This document shows, in pieces, positions 1 through 7,578 of a DNA stretch of 30,884 nt; within the stretch, counting starts at the first letter, position 1, and every line of letters begins with the position of its first letter. Under the pieces are notes generated by a model. It saw only the letters and a program-made list of their open reading frames with translations, searched no databases and was not told where the DNA came from. The stretch is from the NCBI GenBank assembly GCA_023391815.1, contig JAEWAF010000032.1, positions 1-30,884 of the forward strand, in the 5' to 3' direction. A program made the translations under genes and the position numbers. Source of the stretch: Pseudomonadota bacterium. GTDB lineage: Bacteria; Pseudomonadota; Gammaproteobacteria; Steroidobacterales; Steroidobacteraceae.

Positions 1-168
1 GTGTTCAACCTGACTGATGGCGACTCGGGCGGTAAGCGCCCGGTGCTGGCGGACGGCGATTTCGGCGGCAAGCGCCCTGTGTTCAACCTGACTGACGGCG
101 ACTCCGGCGGCAAGCGCCCGGTGCTGGCCGACGGCGACTCGGGCGGCAAGCGTCCGGTGCTCGCCTAA
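1..168 (+). CDS. C-terminal end of a repeat-built protein, partial at the window edge
   Basis: Frame 1 is open from the first base to a TAA at 166-168, giving the last 55 residues of a protein whose start lies outside the window. It consists almost entirely of short repeats: a 12-residue unit DGDSGGKRPVLA and a 14-residue unit DGDFGGKRPVFNLT. The preceding residues VFNLT are the end of another 14-residue unit. The invariant core is DGD-x-GGKRPV. Synonymous differences between units (GGT/GGC, CGC/CGT, CCG/CCT) show that the amino acids are conserved more strictly than the DNA, which supports real coding. I do not recognise the family. A repetitive secreted or structural protein, or a multi-core peptide precursor, are possibilities, but nothing visible decides between them. 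The next gene begins 52 bases downstream on the same strand. Confidence 0.7.
   Translation: MFNLTDGDSGGKRPVLADGDFGGKRPVFNLTDGDSGGKRPVLADGDSGGKRPVLA
16..165 (+). repeat. In-frame tandem repeat of 36- and 42-bp units
   Basis: Four consecutive units are visible: 16-51 (36 bp), 52-93 (42 bp), 94-129 (36 bp) and 130-165 (36 bp). All unit lengths are multiples of three. The 42-bp unit ends in FNLT where the 36-bp units end in LA. Bases 1-15 are the tail of a further 42-bp unit, so the array continues beyond the left edge. The units are adjacent without spacers, so this is not a CRISPR array. Confidence 0.9.
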
Positions 169-220
169 CAAACGAATTCATCGCAACCGTTTTGCAATTT
201 GAATTGAGTTGGAGAGACAA

Positions 221-454
221 ATGAAAAAGCGTATCGCCGTTGGCGCCGCCATGTTGCTCACCCTCGGCACGGCCGTCGCCGGCACGTTTCTGTACGGCCA
301 CGAGCAGGCCGGCAGCCAGCAGACGGTCGAGCAGCAGATCACGCTGCCGTCGGACAATCAGTCATCCTCGCAGAGCGTGACGCCGGAAATGATCGCGATG
401 TGGAAGGCGACCGCGGCGTCGACCGACTTCGAAGCTCCGAAAGCGCCGATCTGA
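221..454 (+). CDS. Small exported or membrane-anchored protein, unknown function
   Basis: This is a 77-residue protein. I start it at ATG 221 because GGAGAG at 211-216 is a well-spaced ribosome binding site; the in-frame TTG at 209 lies upstream of that site. The N-terminus is basic (MKKR) and is followed by a hydrophobic stretch at about residues 5-24, so it is a signal peptide or a single membrane anchor. The rest is polar, rich in Gln and Ser, and ends in a short Ala/Pro-rich tail. I recognise no domain. It lies 52 bases after the repeat protein on the same strand, so the two may be co-transcribed. The strong hairpin downstream at 471-504 would close that unit. Confidence 0.65.
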   Translation: MKKRIAVGAAMLLTLGTAVAGTFLYGHEQAGSQQTVEQQITLPSDNQSSSQSVTPEMIAMWKATAASTDFEAPKAPI

Positions 455-470
455 TCGACCGGCGCGATGC

Positions 471-504
471 GGGCGTGGCCGGATCCCTCCCTCCGGCCGC
501 GCCC
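471..504 (+). terminator. Strong hairpin, probable terminator of the upstream genes
   Basis: Bases 471-483 pair with 492-504 over 13 bp with a single G-T pair, around an 8-base loop (484-491). It starts 16 bases after the stop codon of the small protein. There is no T-run directly after it, so it is not a textbook intrinsic terminator. It could instead stabilise the 3' end of the message. Confidence 0.45.
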
Positions 505-737
505 CGCTTCCGATCCATTCATTCCGGAGGGAAGGCTGTCAGTCGTCTGTGTACGGATTCAGGCGCCGATGCTGTTGTCGTCGCCTACCGACAGACTTTT
601 GAAATGTGCGGCAAGTCACAGGCCCGTCGCGGTTTTGCGCCGCTGGCATCACACTTCGTTCGTTGACATATTTGCGCCGCGTATAGCACCCTAGCTGGCG
701 TTGTCGGAGGTGTTGCCACGCTCGTGTCAGGGGCCAC

Positions 738-826
738 CTCAAGCAAGGGCAAACTCACCGAAAGGTGGGGACGCAAAGCCACCGGTCTAAGGGAATTTTC
801 CTAGGGCAGCGGGGTTGCCAGCGCCG
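738..826 (+). promoter_or_regulatory. c-di-GMP-I (GEMM-I) riboswitch
   Basis: The sequence matches the GEMM-I consensus in order. GGGCAAAC (747-754) is followed by a 6-bp stem capped by a GAAA tetraloop (753-768), then the hallmark GGACGCAAAGCC (769-780). A second arm begins ACCGGTCTAAGGG, which resembles the tetraloop receptor, and the element closes with CAGCGGGGTTGCCAG (807-821). It binds the second messenger cyclic di-GMP. It lies about 70 bases upstream of the TlpA-like gene in the same orientation. Downstream, CGCCGG (822-827) can pair with CCGGCG (873-878), 15 bases before the start codon, without a T-run. Control of translation initiation or an anti-structure is therefore as likely as termination. 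Whether ligand turns expression on or off cannot be read from the sequence. Confidence 0.9.
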
Positions 827-893
827 GCCTCTCGTGCATCGTGGAGGCGCCGATCGGCTGCCTCACGCGTGTCCGGCGACGAACAAAAATTTG

Positions 894-1439
894 ATGTCAC
901 AGTCCTCACAAGCTCGTCTGCCGCTCCGGGCTTCCGCACGGTTGCCACGCTTTGCATTGCTGGCACTGTTGCTGCTCGGGCCCGCCGTGTGTGTGCCCGC
1001 CGGCGCGCTGCTCGGTCAGCGCGCCCCCGATTTCGCGTTGCGCTCATGGGACGGCGCCAACATGCGCCTGTCCGAGCATTCCGGCGAAGTGGTGCTGATC
1101 AATTTCTGGGCGACCTGGTGCGGCCCGTGTCGCCAGGAAATGCCGCTGCTCGATGAAATCTACGGCAAGTATCGCCGCGCCGGTCTGGTGCTGTTCAGCG
1201 TCAACCTCGACGAGGAAAGCAATCTGGAGGCGGCGCGCGAAATGGCCAAGACGCTGCGCGTCAGCTATCCGGTGCTGTTCGACGCTCGCAAAGAAGTGAG
1301 CCGCGCTTATCAGGCGAGCACCATGCCACTGACGGTGTTGATCGATCGCGAAGGTGTGGTGCGCTACGTATCCGAGGGCTACAAGGTCGGTTATGAAGCG
1401 CGCTACACCGAAAAGTTGCGTGAACTGCTGAACGAGTGA
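894..1439 (+). CDS. TlpA/ResA-like thioredoxin-fold protein
   Basis: This 181-residue exported thiol-disulfide oxidoreductase is the first gene after the c-di-GMP riboswitch. A basic N-terminus precedes a hydrophobic segment at about residues 20-40 (signal peptide or anchor). The AhpC/TSA-Redoxin fold follows, with GQRAPDF at 41-47, the active site FWATWCGPC (Cys76 and Cys79) and a cis-proline context TMPLTVLID near residue 145. Such proteins reduce or exchange disulfides in the periplasm. The ATG at 894 has no clear Shine-Dalgarno sequence; a TTG directly before it is possible. The frame is open upstream through the riboswitch, but that part must be untranslated leader. The gene is 76 bases from the next and probably belongs to the motor operon. 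The substrate is unknown; the Cys-poor downstream proteins give no hint. Confidence 0.88.
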   Translation: MSQSSQARLPLRASARLPRFALLALLLLGPAVCVPAGALLGQRAPDFALRSWDGANMRLSEHSGEVVLINFWATWCGPCRQEMPLLDEIYGKYRRAGLVLFSVNLDEESNLEAAREMAKTLRVSYPVLFDARKEVSRAYQASTMPLTVLIDREGVVRYVSEGYKVGYEARYTEKLRELLNE

Positions 1440-1515
1440 CTCGCGCTGCGACTCACCGGACCCGAACTCATCGAACTCTCGAGCACCATCCACGGATTTA
1501 TTCCCGGACACTTCC

Positions 1516-2118
1516 ATGCTGCGTCAGAGCCTTCTGAAAATCATCGTTACGCTGCTGCCCCTGCTGTTGATGGCCGGGCAGTCCACTGCGCAGGACGCGC
1601 CGGCTGCCACCACCACGCCTCTGGTCGACAGCAGCACGCCGGCACCGGCCGCGGCCGCTGGCGGCGACAGCTTCAAGAGCCTCGACGAAGAAGTGCAGGC
1701 GCTGAAAAAAGAAGTGCTCGACCTGAACCGCGAGCTGTTCGTCCTCGAGGAAGAGCTGCTGTTCCCGGCGAACACGCAGATCGCCGTGTTCGTGTCGATG
1801 GACGTCGGCGAGTTCTTCGCGCTCGATTCGGTGACCTTGAAGCTCGACAACAAGGAAGTCGCCAATTATCTGTACACCGAGCGCGAGGCGCAGGCGCTGC
1901 TCAAGGGCGGCGTGCATCGCGTGTTCATCGGCAATCTCAAAGCGGGCGAGCACGAGCTGATCGCGCTGTTCACCGGCCAGGGCCCCAATCAGCGTGACTA
2001 TCGACGGGGCGCGACCATCAAGCTGGAAAAGGGCGTCGGCGCGAAGTACGTCGAGCTGAAGATCAGCGACAAGGCGCTCAAGGCGCAGCCCGAGTTCATC
2101 GTCAAGGAATGGGAATAA
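1516..2118 (+). CDS. Secreted coiled-coil protein of the motor operon
   Basis: This is a 200-residue protein. A signal peptide (about residues 1-25, ending STAQ) is followed by an Ala/Thr/Pro-rich linker, an acidic coiled coil at about 55-85 with leucines at heptad spacing (EEVQALKKEVLDLNREL), and a C-terminal beta-rich domain with alternating charged and hydrophobic residues. I expect it in the periplasm. Similar proteins next to ExbB/ExbD/TPR genes are sometimes mislabelled as AraC regulators in databases; this one has no DNA-binding motif and carries an export signal. It lies 3 bases before the next gene, so translation is probably coupled. Its role in the complex is unknown; a structural or scaffolding part is the plausible guess. 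Confidence 0.75.
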   Translation: MLRQSLLKIIVTLLPLLLMAGQSTAQDAPAATTTPLVDSSTPAPAAAAGGDSFKSLDEEVQALKKEVLDLNRELFVLEEELLFPANTQIAVFVSMDVGEFFALDSVTLKLDNKEVANYLYTEREAQALLKGGVHRVFIGNLKAGEHELIALFTGQGPNQRDYRRGATIKLEKGVGAKYVELKISDKALKAQPEFIVKEWE

Positions 2119-2121
2119 CCC

Positions 2122-4059
2122 GTGACGGGCCGATGTAACAAATTGCTCGTCGCCGTCCTGCTCGCGCTCGGCGTGAGTAGCGCGACGGCCAAGGAGAAGA
2201 AGCCTCCGGAGCCGCGACCGCTGGTCGGCACGCCGCAGGTCGTGCGCGATCTGCATTGGGGCGACGTGCTGTTCTATTTCTATCAGGACGATTATCTGCA
2301 GGCGCTGACTCGCGTCGGCGCCGCGCAGGAGTTCAATCGCGTGGGTCATCACGCGGTCGAGGCCGAGCTGCTCAAGGGCGGTTTGTATCTTTCGCTCGGA
2401 CAGCACGAGGAAGCGGGGCGCATCTTCAAGGCGCTGTTGAACGACAACGTGCCGCTCGACGTGCGCAATCGCGCCTGGTTCTATCTCGCGAAAGTCTGGT
2501 ACCAGCGCAACTATCTGGAAGACTCGGCCACCGCGCTCGCTTCGATTCGCGGCGCGCTGCCCGGCGATCTGGAGCCGGAGCGACATCTGCTCGAAGCGCA
2601 GGTGTTGATGTATCTCAACCGTTATGACGAGGCGATTCGCGCCTTGGAGCGGTGGCAGCCGGTCGGCGATCGCAGCGATGTCTGGTCTGCCTATGCGCGC
2701 TTCAACATCGGTGTCGCGCTGGTCCGCCAGGAACGCGTCGAGGAAGCGGCCGAGCTGCTGAACGAAGTCGGCCAGATCGCGACGCCCACCGAAGAGCTCG
2801 CGGCGTTACGCGACAAAGCGAATCTGGCACTGGGTTTCGCCTGGCTCAAGGCCAATCGTCCCGAAGACGCGAAGAAAGTATTGCAGCGAGTCCGGCTCGA
2901 AGGTCCGCAGTCGAACAAGGCGCTGCTGGCGGTCGGTTGGGCAGACTCGGCCGAGAAGAAGTTCAACAAAGCCCTCGCGCCGTGGCTGGAGCTGCGTGAT
3001 CGCGACATGCTCGACGCAGCGGTGCAGGAGTCGTATCTCGCCATTCCCTATGCGTACGCGCAGCTCGCCGCCAACGGTCAGGCGGCGGAACAGTATGTAA
3101 ACGCGGTCGAAGCGTTCGCGGCCGAGTCGAAGCGCATCGATCAATCCATTCAGGCCATTCGCGACGGCAAGCTGCTCGATGCGATCGTCGAGAACGACAA
3201 AGCCGATCAGGTCGGCTGGTACTGGCAGTTGCAGAATCTGCCGGATGCGCCGGAGACCCGTTATCTATACCACCTGCTGGCCACGCACGAATTTCAGGAA
3301 GGCTTGAAGAACTATCGCGACCTGCGACTCATGCAACGCAATCTCGCCACCTGGGCGCTGAGCGTCCAGGCGTTCGAAGACATGGTGGAAACGCGTCGCC
3401 ATGCATACGAGCAGCGCCTGCCGGGTTTGCAGAAAACGCTCGATACCGTCGATCTCGACGCGATGGAAGCTCACAAGAACGAGCTCGAATCCCGATTGGC
3501 CGCGAGCGAGCGCGACAACGACGTGACCGCGCTGGCTACCTCGCGCGAACAGGAACAATGGGCGAAGGTGCAACAGATCGAAGCGGTGCTGGCGAAGGCC
3601 GACCAGAACGATCCGATGGTGCAGGAGATGCGCGAGAAGGCGCGTCTGATCCGCGGCAAGCTGTTGTGGGATTTCAACGGCAGCTACAAGGCGCGCTTGT
3701 GGCGCGCTCGAAAGGAATTGCGTGAGCTGGATGTCGCTTACAAAGAAGCGCGTCGCCGCTCGGTGCTGGTCGAGCGCGCTCGGGGCGATTATCCCGCTCG
3801 CACTGAAGAGTTTGCGCGCCGGGTGGCCACGCTGCCGCCGCGCATCGAAGGCTTGACGGCGCGACTGGAAGCCACCGCTCAGGCACAGAATCGATATCTC
3901 GCTGCCGTGGCCATCAAGGAACTGGAATCGCAGAAGCAGCGCCTGGCCGCGTATTCGTTGCAGGCGCGCTTCGCGCTGGCCTCGATCTATGACAAGGCGG
4001 CGACGGGCGGGAGCGCGAGCGGCGAAGGCGGCAGCGTTGACAAGGGAGGCGCGCAATGA
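2122..4059 (+). CDS. Large periplasmic TPR protein (645 residues)
   Basis: The GTG start at 2122 is preceded by GGAATGGGA just before the upstream stop and is followed by a signal peptide (about residues 1-24, ending SATAK). The N-terminal half, about 45-330, is a TPR-like helical solenoid with repeated A-L-L-x-G and YLAKVWYQRNYLEDS-type helices. The C-terminal part (about 420-620) is highly charged and probably coiled coil. This layout suits a periplasmic scaffold linking inner and outer membrane parts. The TPR proteins of the myxococcal Glt machinery sit in comparable clusters, but I cannot assign orthology from sequence alone. It overlaps the next gene by 4 bases (ATGA), indicating translational coupling. 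Confidence 0.82.
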   Translation: MTGRCNKLLVAVLLALGVSSATAKEKKPPEPRPLVGTPQVVRDLHWGDVLFYFYQDDYLQALTRVGAAQEFNRVGHHAVEAELLKGGLYLSLGQHEEAGRIFKALLNDNVPLDVRNRAWFYLAKVWYQRNYLEDSATALASIRGALPGDLEPERHLLEAQVLMYLNRYDEAIRALERWQPVGDRSDVWSAYARFNIGVALVRQERVEEAAELLNEVGQIATPTEELAALRDKANLALGFAWLKANRPEDAKKVLQRVRLEGPQSNKALLAVGWADSAEKKFNKALAPWLELRDRDMLDAAVQESYLAIPYAYAQLAANGQAAEQYVNAVEAFAAESKRIDQSIQAIRDGKLLDAIVENDKADQVGWYWQLQNLPDAPETRYLYHLLATHEFQEGLKNYRDLRLMQRNLATWALSVQAFEDMVETRRHAYEQRLPGLQKTLDTVDLDAMEAHKNELESRLAASERDNDVTALATSREQEQWAKVQQIEAVLAKADQNDPMVQEMREKARLIRGKLLWDFNGSYKARLWRARKELRELDVAYKEARRRSVLVERARGDYPARTEEFARRVATLPPRIEGLTARLEATAQAQNRYLAAVAIKELESQKQRLAAYSLQARFALASIYDKAATGGSASGEGGSVDKGGAQ

Positions 4060-6887
4060 GCGCTTCGGTCACCAGATCTCACAAGCTACGCATGCTGATC
4101 GCGCTCACGTTGTCGAGCGCGCTTGCCACGCCGACGTTCGTCGCGGCACAAACCGCGTCCAAGCCGGCGGCCAGAACCATCCGCGATCTGGACAAGAAAG
4201 AAGTCAAGGTCAATCCCGATCCGCCCAGCGACGTGAAGGCGCAGCAGGCGATCGAGCAGTACCGCCGCTTTCTCGAAATGGAATCGCAGAACGAGAAGAT
4301 GCGAGCCGAAGCGATGCGTCGTCTGGGCGACTTGCAGGTTGAGGTCGACGAAAACGCGCGCGCCGGCGAAGGCGAGTTCGGCGGCCTCGGCGTGGACGAG
4401 GCCGTGCAGTTGTACGAAGGCCTGCTCAAGTCCTATCCGAACTACGAGCGCAACGACGTCGTGATGTATCAGCTGGCGCGCGCCTATGAAGCGAAAGCGC
4501 AGCCGGAGAAGGCGCTAGCCGTGCTCGACAAGCTGGTGACCACCTATCCGCGCAGTCAGTGGTTCATCGAATCGCAATTCCGCCGCGGCGAGATCCTGTT
4601 CAGCCTGGGTCGTTATCGCGACGCCGAGAATGCATATGTCGCCGTGACTACGCCGGGCGCGGACACCGGCTTCTTCGAGCAAGGCCTGTACAAGCTGGGC
4701 TGGTCGCTGTTCAAACAAACGCGCGGCGACGAGAGCGTCTCGGCGTTCCTGCGCCTGCTCGATCGTGTACTGGTTCAGGACGGACGCTTGCGTGCTCGCG
4801 ATTCGCTGAGTCGTCCCGAGCGCGAATTGACCGACGACGCGCTGCGCGCGATCGCCATCACGTATTCCGATCTCGATGGGCCGGAGTCGCTGGATGCAGC
4901 CCTGGCGCAGCGAGGCGATCCGCCGTACGCGCATCAGTTGTACGAGGCGCTCGGCAATTTCTATATCGAGAAGGAACGTTACCAGGACGCGGCGGTGGCA
5001 TTCGAAGCATTCGCCAAGCGCCGTCCCGACGATCGTTTCGCGCCGTCGCTCCAGATGCGCACTATCGAGGCGTACGCGAAGGGCGGCTTCGCCGCGCTGG
5101 TCATCGAAGGCAAGAAATCGTTCGTCGAGCGCTACGCGTTCGGCTCCGCTTTCTGGCGTGAGCGCACGGTCGCCGACGCGCCCGAAGTGGCTGCTCAGCT
5201 GAAGGCCAACCAGAAAGATCTGGCCGAGTACTACTACGCGCTGGCGCAGAAGAACAAGAAGCCCGAGGACTATACGTCCGCGGCGCGCTGGTATCGCGCC
5301 ATGCTCGATTCATTCCCGCAGGATCCGGAAGCGCCGACCAATCGCTTCACGCTCGGTGAAGTGCTGTTCGAGTCGGGACGCTTCGCCGAAGCGGCGAAGG
5401 AATACGAGACGGCCGCTTACGACTATCCGGCGCATCCCAAGTCCTCGGCGGCGGGTTATGCGGCGCTGGTGTCCTATCAAAAGCATGAGCCGTCGTTGCA
5501 GGGTCAGTCCAAGGCGCTGTGGCATCAGCAGGGCATCGAGAGCGCGCTGATGTTCGCGACCAGCTTTCCCGAACATCCCGAATCGGCGCGTGTGCAGACC
5601 AAGGCGGATGAAGACCTGTTCACTTTGAACGATTTCGAGCGCGTGATCGAAGTGTCGACCGCGATTCTCGAGCGCAATCCGCCGGTCGATCGCAAATTTC
5701 AGCGCACCGCGACCACCTTGCTGGCGCACTCGCTGTTCGATCGCGGTCGTTTCGGCGAGGCTGAAGCGGCGTACGTGAAGGTGCAGAGCTTCCTGCCCGC
5801 GAACGATCCGGATCGCGCCAACATCGAAGAGCGCATCGCGGCTTCGATTTACAAACAAGCGGAAGCGAAGCGCACGGCGGGCGATTCGACCGGCGCGGTC
5901 GATGACTTCCTGCGGGTTGCCGCGCTGGCGCCGAACTCGAAGGCGCGCTCCAACGCCGAATACGACGCCGCCAGCATCCTGTTACAGAACAAGCAATGGG
6001 AGCGCGCGGCGCAAGTCTTGGAAACGTTCCGTCGCAACTATCCCAATCACGAGCTGGTGCCGGATGCGACGCGCTCGCTCGCGGTTGCGTATCTCGAACT
6101 GGGTCGCGGCACGCAAGCCGCCGCCGAGCTGGAGCGCGTGGCAGCGCGCGACGAGGAGCCTGTCGAAGTCCGGCGCGCCGCGCTGTGGCAGGCCGCTGAA
6201 CTCTATGACAAGGCGGCGTCGCCGACCAACGCGGCGCGTTTGTATGCGAGCTACGTGAAGCAGTATCCGTCGCCGCTCGACCCGGCAATGGATGCACGCC
6301 AGAAGCTCGCGGACATGGCCAAGGCGCAAAACGACGTGAAAGTTCGGGCGCAATGGCTTGACGAGATCATTCGTGCGGATAAATCGGCCGGCGCGGCGCG
6401 CACCGATCGCAGTAAATATCTGGCCGCCAAGGCGACCATTGAAACCGCCGACGGGCCCGTGGCGTTGTTCAATTCGATCAAGCTGACCGCACCGCTGAAC
6501 AAATCGTTGAAGACCAAACGCGATGCCATGGAAAAGACCCTCGCTGTGTACGGCCAGGCGCTCGACTATGGGGTCGCCGAGGTCACGACGCAGGCCACCT
6601 ACGGCATGGCGGAGTTGTATCGGCGGCTGGGCGCGGACCTGATGGCTTCGGAGCGGCCGAAGAATCTGGACGCGGACGCCAAGGAACAATACGACGTGCT
6701 GCTCGAGGAACAGGCGTTTCCGTTCGAGGAAAAGGCCATCGAGCTGCACGAGACCAATGCCCGGCGCACCGGCGACGGCATTTACGATGAATGGATCCAG
6801 CGCAGCTTCGATGTGCTGGCGAAGCTGAAGCCGGCGCGTTACGCCAAGACCGAGATCAGTGAAGACTATGTGCCGACGTTGCCTTAA
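4056..6887 (+). CDS. Very large periplasmic TPR protein (943 residues)
   Basis: The ATG overlaps the previous stop. A basic start and hydrophobic segment (about residues 10-31, ending FVAAQ) form a signal peptide. Most of the rest is repeated TPR/BamD-YbgF-like helix pairs of the type LYEGLLKSYPNYERNDVVMYQLARAY, YPRSQWFIESQFRRGEIL, FPQDPEAPTNRFTLGEVLF and YPNHELVPDATRSLAVAYL. I see at least eight spread over residues 110-720. The Y/F-P-x-S/H/D signature between helices is typical of periplasmic TPR proteins that bind peptides or partner proteins. It is probably a main scaffold of the envelope complex encoded downstream. The lipoprotein gene that follows starts inside its last codons, in another frame. 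Confidence 0.85.
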   Translation: MSASVTRSHKLRMLIALTLSSALATPTFVAAQTASKPAARTIRDLDKKEVKVNPDPPSDVKAQQAIEQYRRFLEMESQNEKMRAEAMRRLGDLQVEVDENARAGEGEFGGLGVDEAVQLYEGLLKSYPNYERNDVVMYQLARAYEAKAQPEKALAVLDKLVTTYPRSQWFIESQFRRGEILFSLGRYRDAENAYVAVTTPGADTGFFEQGLYKLGWSLFKQTRGDESVSAFLRLLDRVLVQDGRLRARDSLSRPERELTDDALRAIAITYSDLDGPESLDAALAQRGDPPYAHQLYEALGNFYIEKERYQDAAVAFEAFAKRRPDDRFAPSLQMRTIEAYAKGGFAALVIEGKKSFVERYAFGSAFWRERTVADAPEVAAQLKANQKDLAEYYYALAQKNKKPEDYTSAARWYRAMLDSFPQDPEAPTNRFTLGEVLFESGRFAEAAKEYETAAYDYPAHPKSSAAGYAALVSYQKHEPSLQGQSKALWHQQGIESALMFATSFPEHPESARVQTKADEDLFTLNDFERVIEVSTAILERNPPVDRKFQRTATTLLAHSLFDRGRFGEAEAAYVKVQSFLPANDPDRANIEERIAASIYKQAEAKRTAGDSTGAVDDFLRVAALAPNSKARSNAEYDAASILLQNKQWERAAQVLETFRRNYPNHELVPDATRSLAVAYLELGRGTQAAAELERVAARDEEPVEVRRAALWQAAELYDKAASPTNAARLYASYVKQYPSPLDPAMDARQKLADMAKAQNDVKVRAQWLDEIIRADKSAGAARTDRSKYLAAKATIETADGPVALFNSIKLTAPLNKSLKTKRDAMEKTLAVYGQALDYGVAEVTTQATYGMAELYRRLGADLMASERPKNLDADAKEQYDVLLEEQAFPFEEKAIELHETNARRTGDGIYDEWIQRSFDVLAKLKPARYAKTEISEDYVPTLP

Positions 6888-7548
6888 CAGCGCCTGCTCG
6901 GAACGTCACGGCGTGCGCGGCCTGCTGGTCAGCGCGCTGCTCGGTCTTTTGTTATCGGGCTGCGGCTCCGCGCCGACCGGCTCGGATACGAAGCAAGAGA
7001 AGATTGCCTCGGAGGCGGCCGCAGCAGGGCCCGTCGAGCCGGTGTTGCCACCCGAGGCGGTGCAACAGTTCGATCGCGCGGTGAGCGCGATGAGCTCCGG
7101 CGATCTCGCCGCGGCCGAGCAGGGGTTCCGCTCGCTCGCGACTGCGTATCCATCGTATTCCGGACCGCTGCTCAACCTTGGCATTCTGCACGCCAAAGCC
7201 GGCAAGCTGGACGAGGCGGAGAAAGCCGTTCGCGACGCCATCGCGCGCAATGGCAACAACGCCGCGGCGTTCAATCAACTCGGCATCATCCAGCGCAAGC
7301 AGGGCAAGTTCAAAGATGCCAACGATGCTTATACGCGCGCGGTGCAGATCGATCCGAATTACGCGCTGGCGTGGTTGAATCTCGGCGTGCTGTGCGATCT
7401 GTATTTGCAGGAGCCGCAGCGCGCGCTGGAAGCGTATGAGCGTTACCTCGCGACGGCCAGCTCGCCGGACGCGAAGGTCAACGGCTGGGTGACCGAGCTC
7501 AAGAAACGGATCGGCACCGAGCCGCGAAGTGCCCGGACCGGCGAATGA
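6868..7548 (+). CDS. TPR lipoprotein
   Basis: A hydrophobic segment ends in the lipobox LLSGC, so the mature protein should be lipid-anchored at its cysteine. Asp is absent at position +2 (Gly follows Cys), which favours sorting to the outer membrane. Three clear TPR units follow: about YSGPLLNLGILHAKAG, NAAAFNQLGIIQRKQG and YALAWLNLGVLCDLY. The start is uncertain: GTG 6859, ATG 6868 and GTG 6913 are all in frame and leave the lipobox intact. The last gives the most standard lipoprotein signal length; I use ATG 6868. The overlap with the preceding TPR gene is 20 bases. Such lipoproteins often bridge a periplasmic complex to the outer membrane, much as PilW/PilF does for type IV pili. Confidence 0.85.
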   Translation: MCRRCLNSACSERHGVRGLLVSALLGLLLSGCGSAPTGSDTKQEKIASEAAAAGPVEPVLPPEAVQQFDRAVSAMSSGDLAAAEQGFRSLATAYPSYSGPLLNLGILHAKAGKLDEAEKAVRDAIARNGNNAAAFNQLGIIQRKQGKFKDANDAYTRAVQIDPNYALAWLNLGVLCDLYLQEPQRALEAYERYLATASSPDAKVNGWVTELKKRIGTEPRSARTGE

Positions 7549-7578
7549 GCCCATAGATATCGAAATGGGATGAGCACC

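Larger units (their letters stand above)
455..893 (+). other. 439-bp intergenic region with hairpin and riboswitch
   Basis: No convincing gene lies here. The stretch holds a 13-bp hairpin (471-504), a possible -35 hexamer TTGACA at 663-668 followed by TATAGC at 682-687 with too short a spacer to be a standard promoter, the c-di-GMP-I riboswitch (about 738-826) and its downstream platform (827-893). The short open frames crossing it have poor start sites and no recognisable content. Confidence 0.6.

Noticed and set aside
1..168. CRISPR-like repeats at the left edge
   Set aside because: The units are contiguous, in frame, differ in length by exactly two codons and have no unique spacers.
663..687. 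Sigma-70 promoter from TTGACA and TATAGC
   Set aside because: The spacer is only 13 bases, too short for a normal promoter; kept only as a note on the intergenic region.
400..742. Short overlapping open frames in the gap before the riboswitch
   Set aside because: They lack ribosome binding sites, overlap each other on both strands and show no conserved features.
765..893. N-terminal extension of the TlpA-like protein through the riboswitch
   Set aside because: The frame is open but would translate the conserved riboswitch core; the export signal begins after ATG 894.
1498..2586. Minus-strand open frame of 362 codons across two motor genes
   Set aside because: It spans two plus-strand genes with clear signal peptides and coupled starts, and has no motif of its own.
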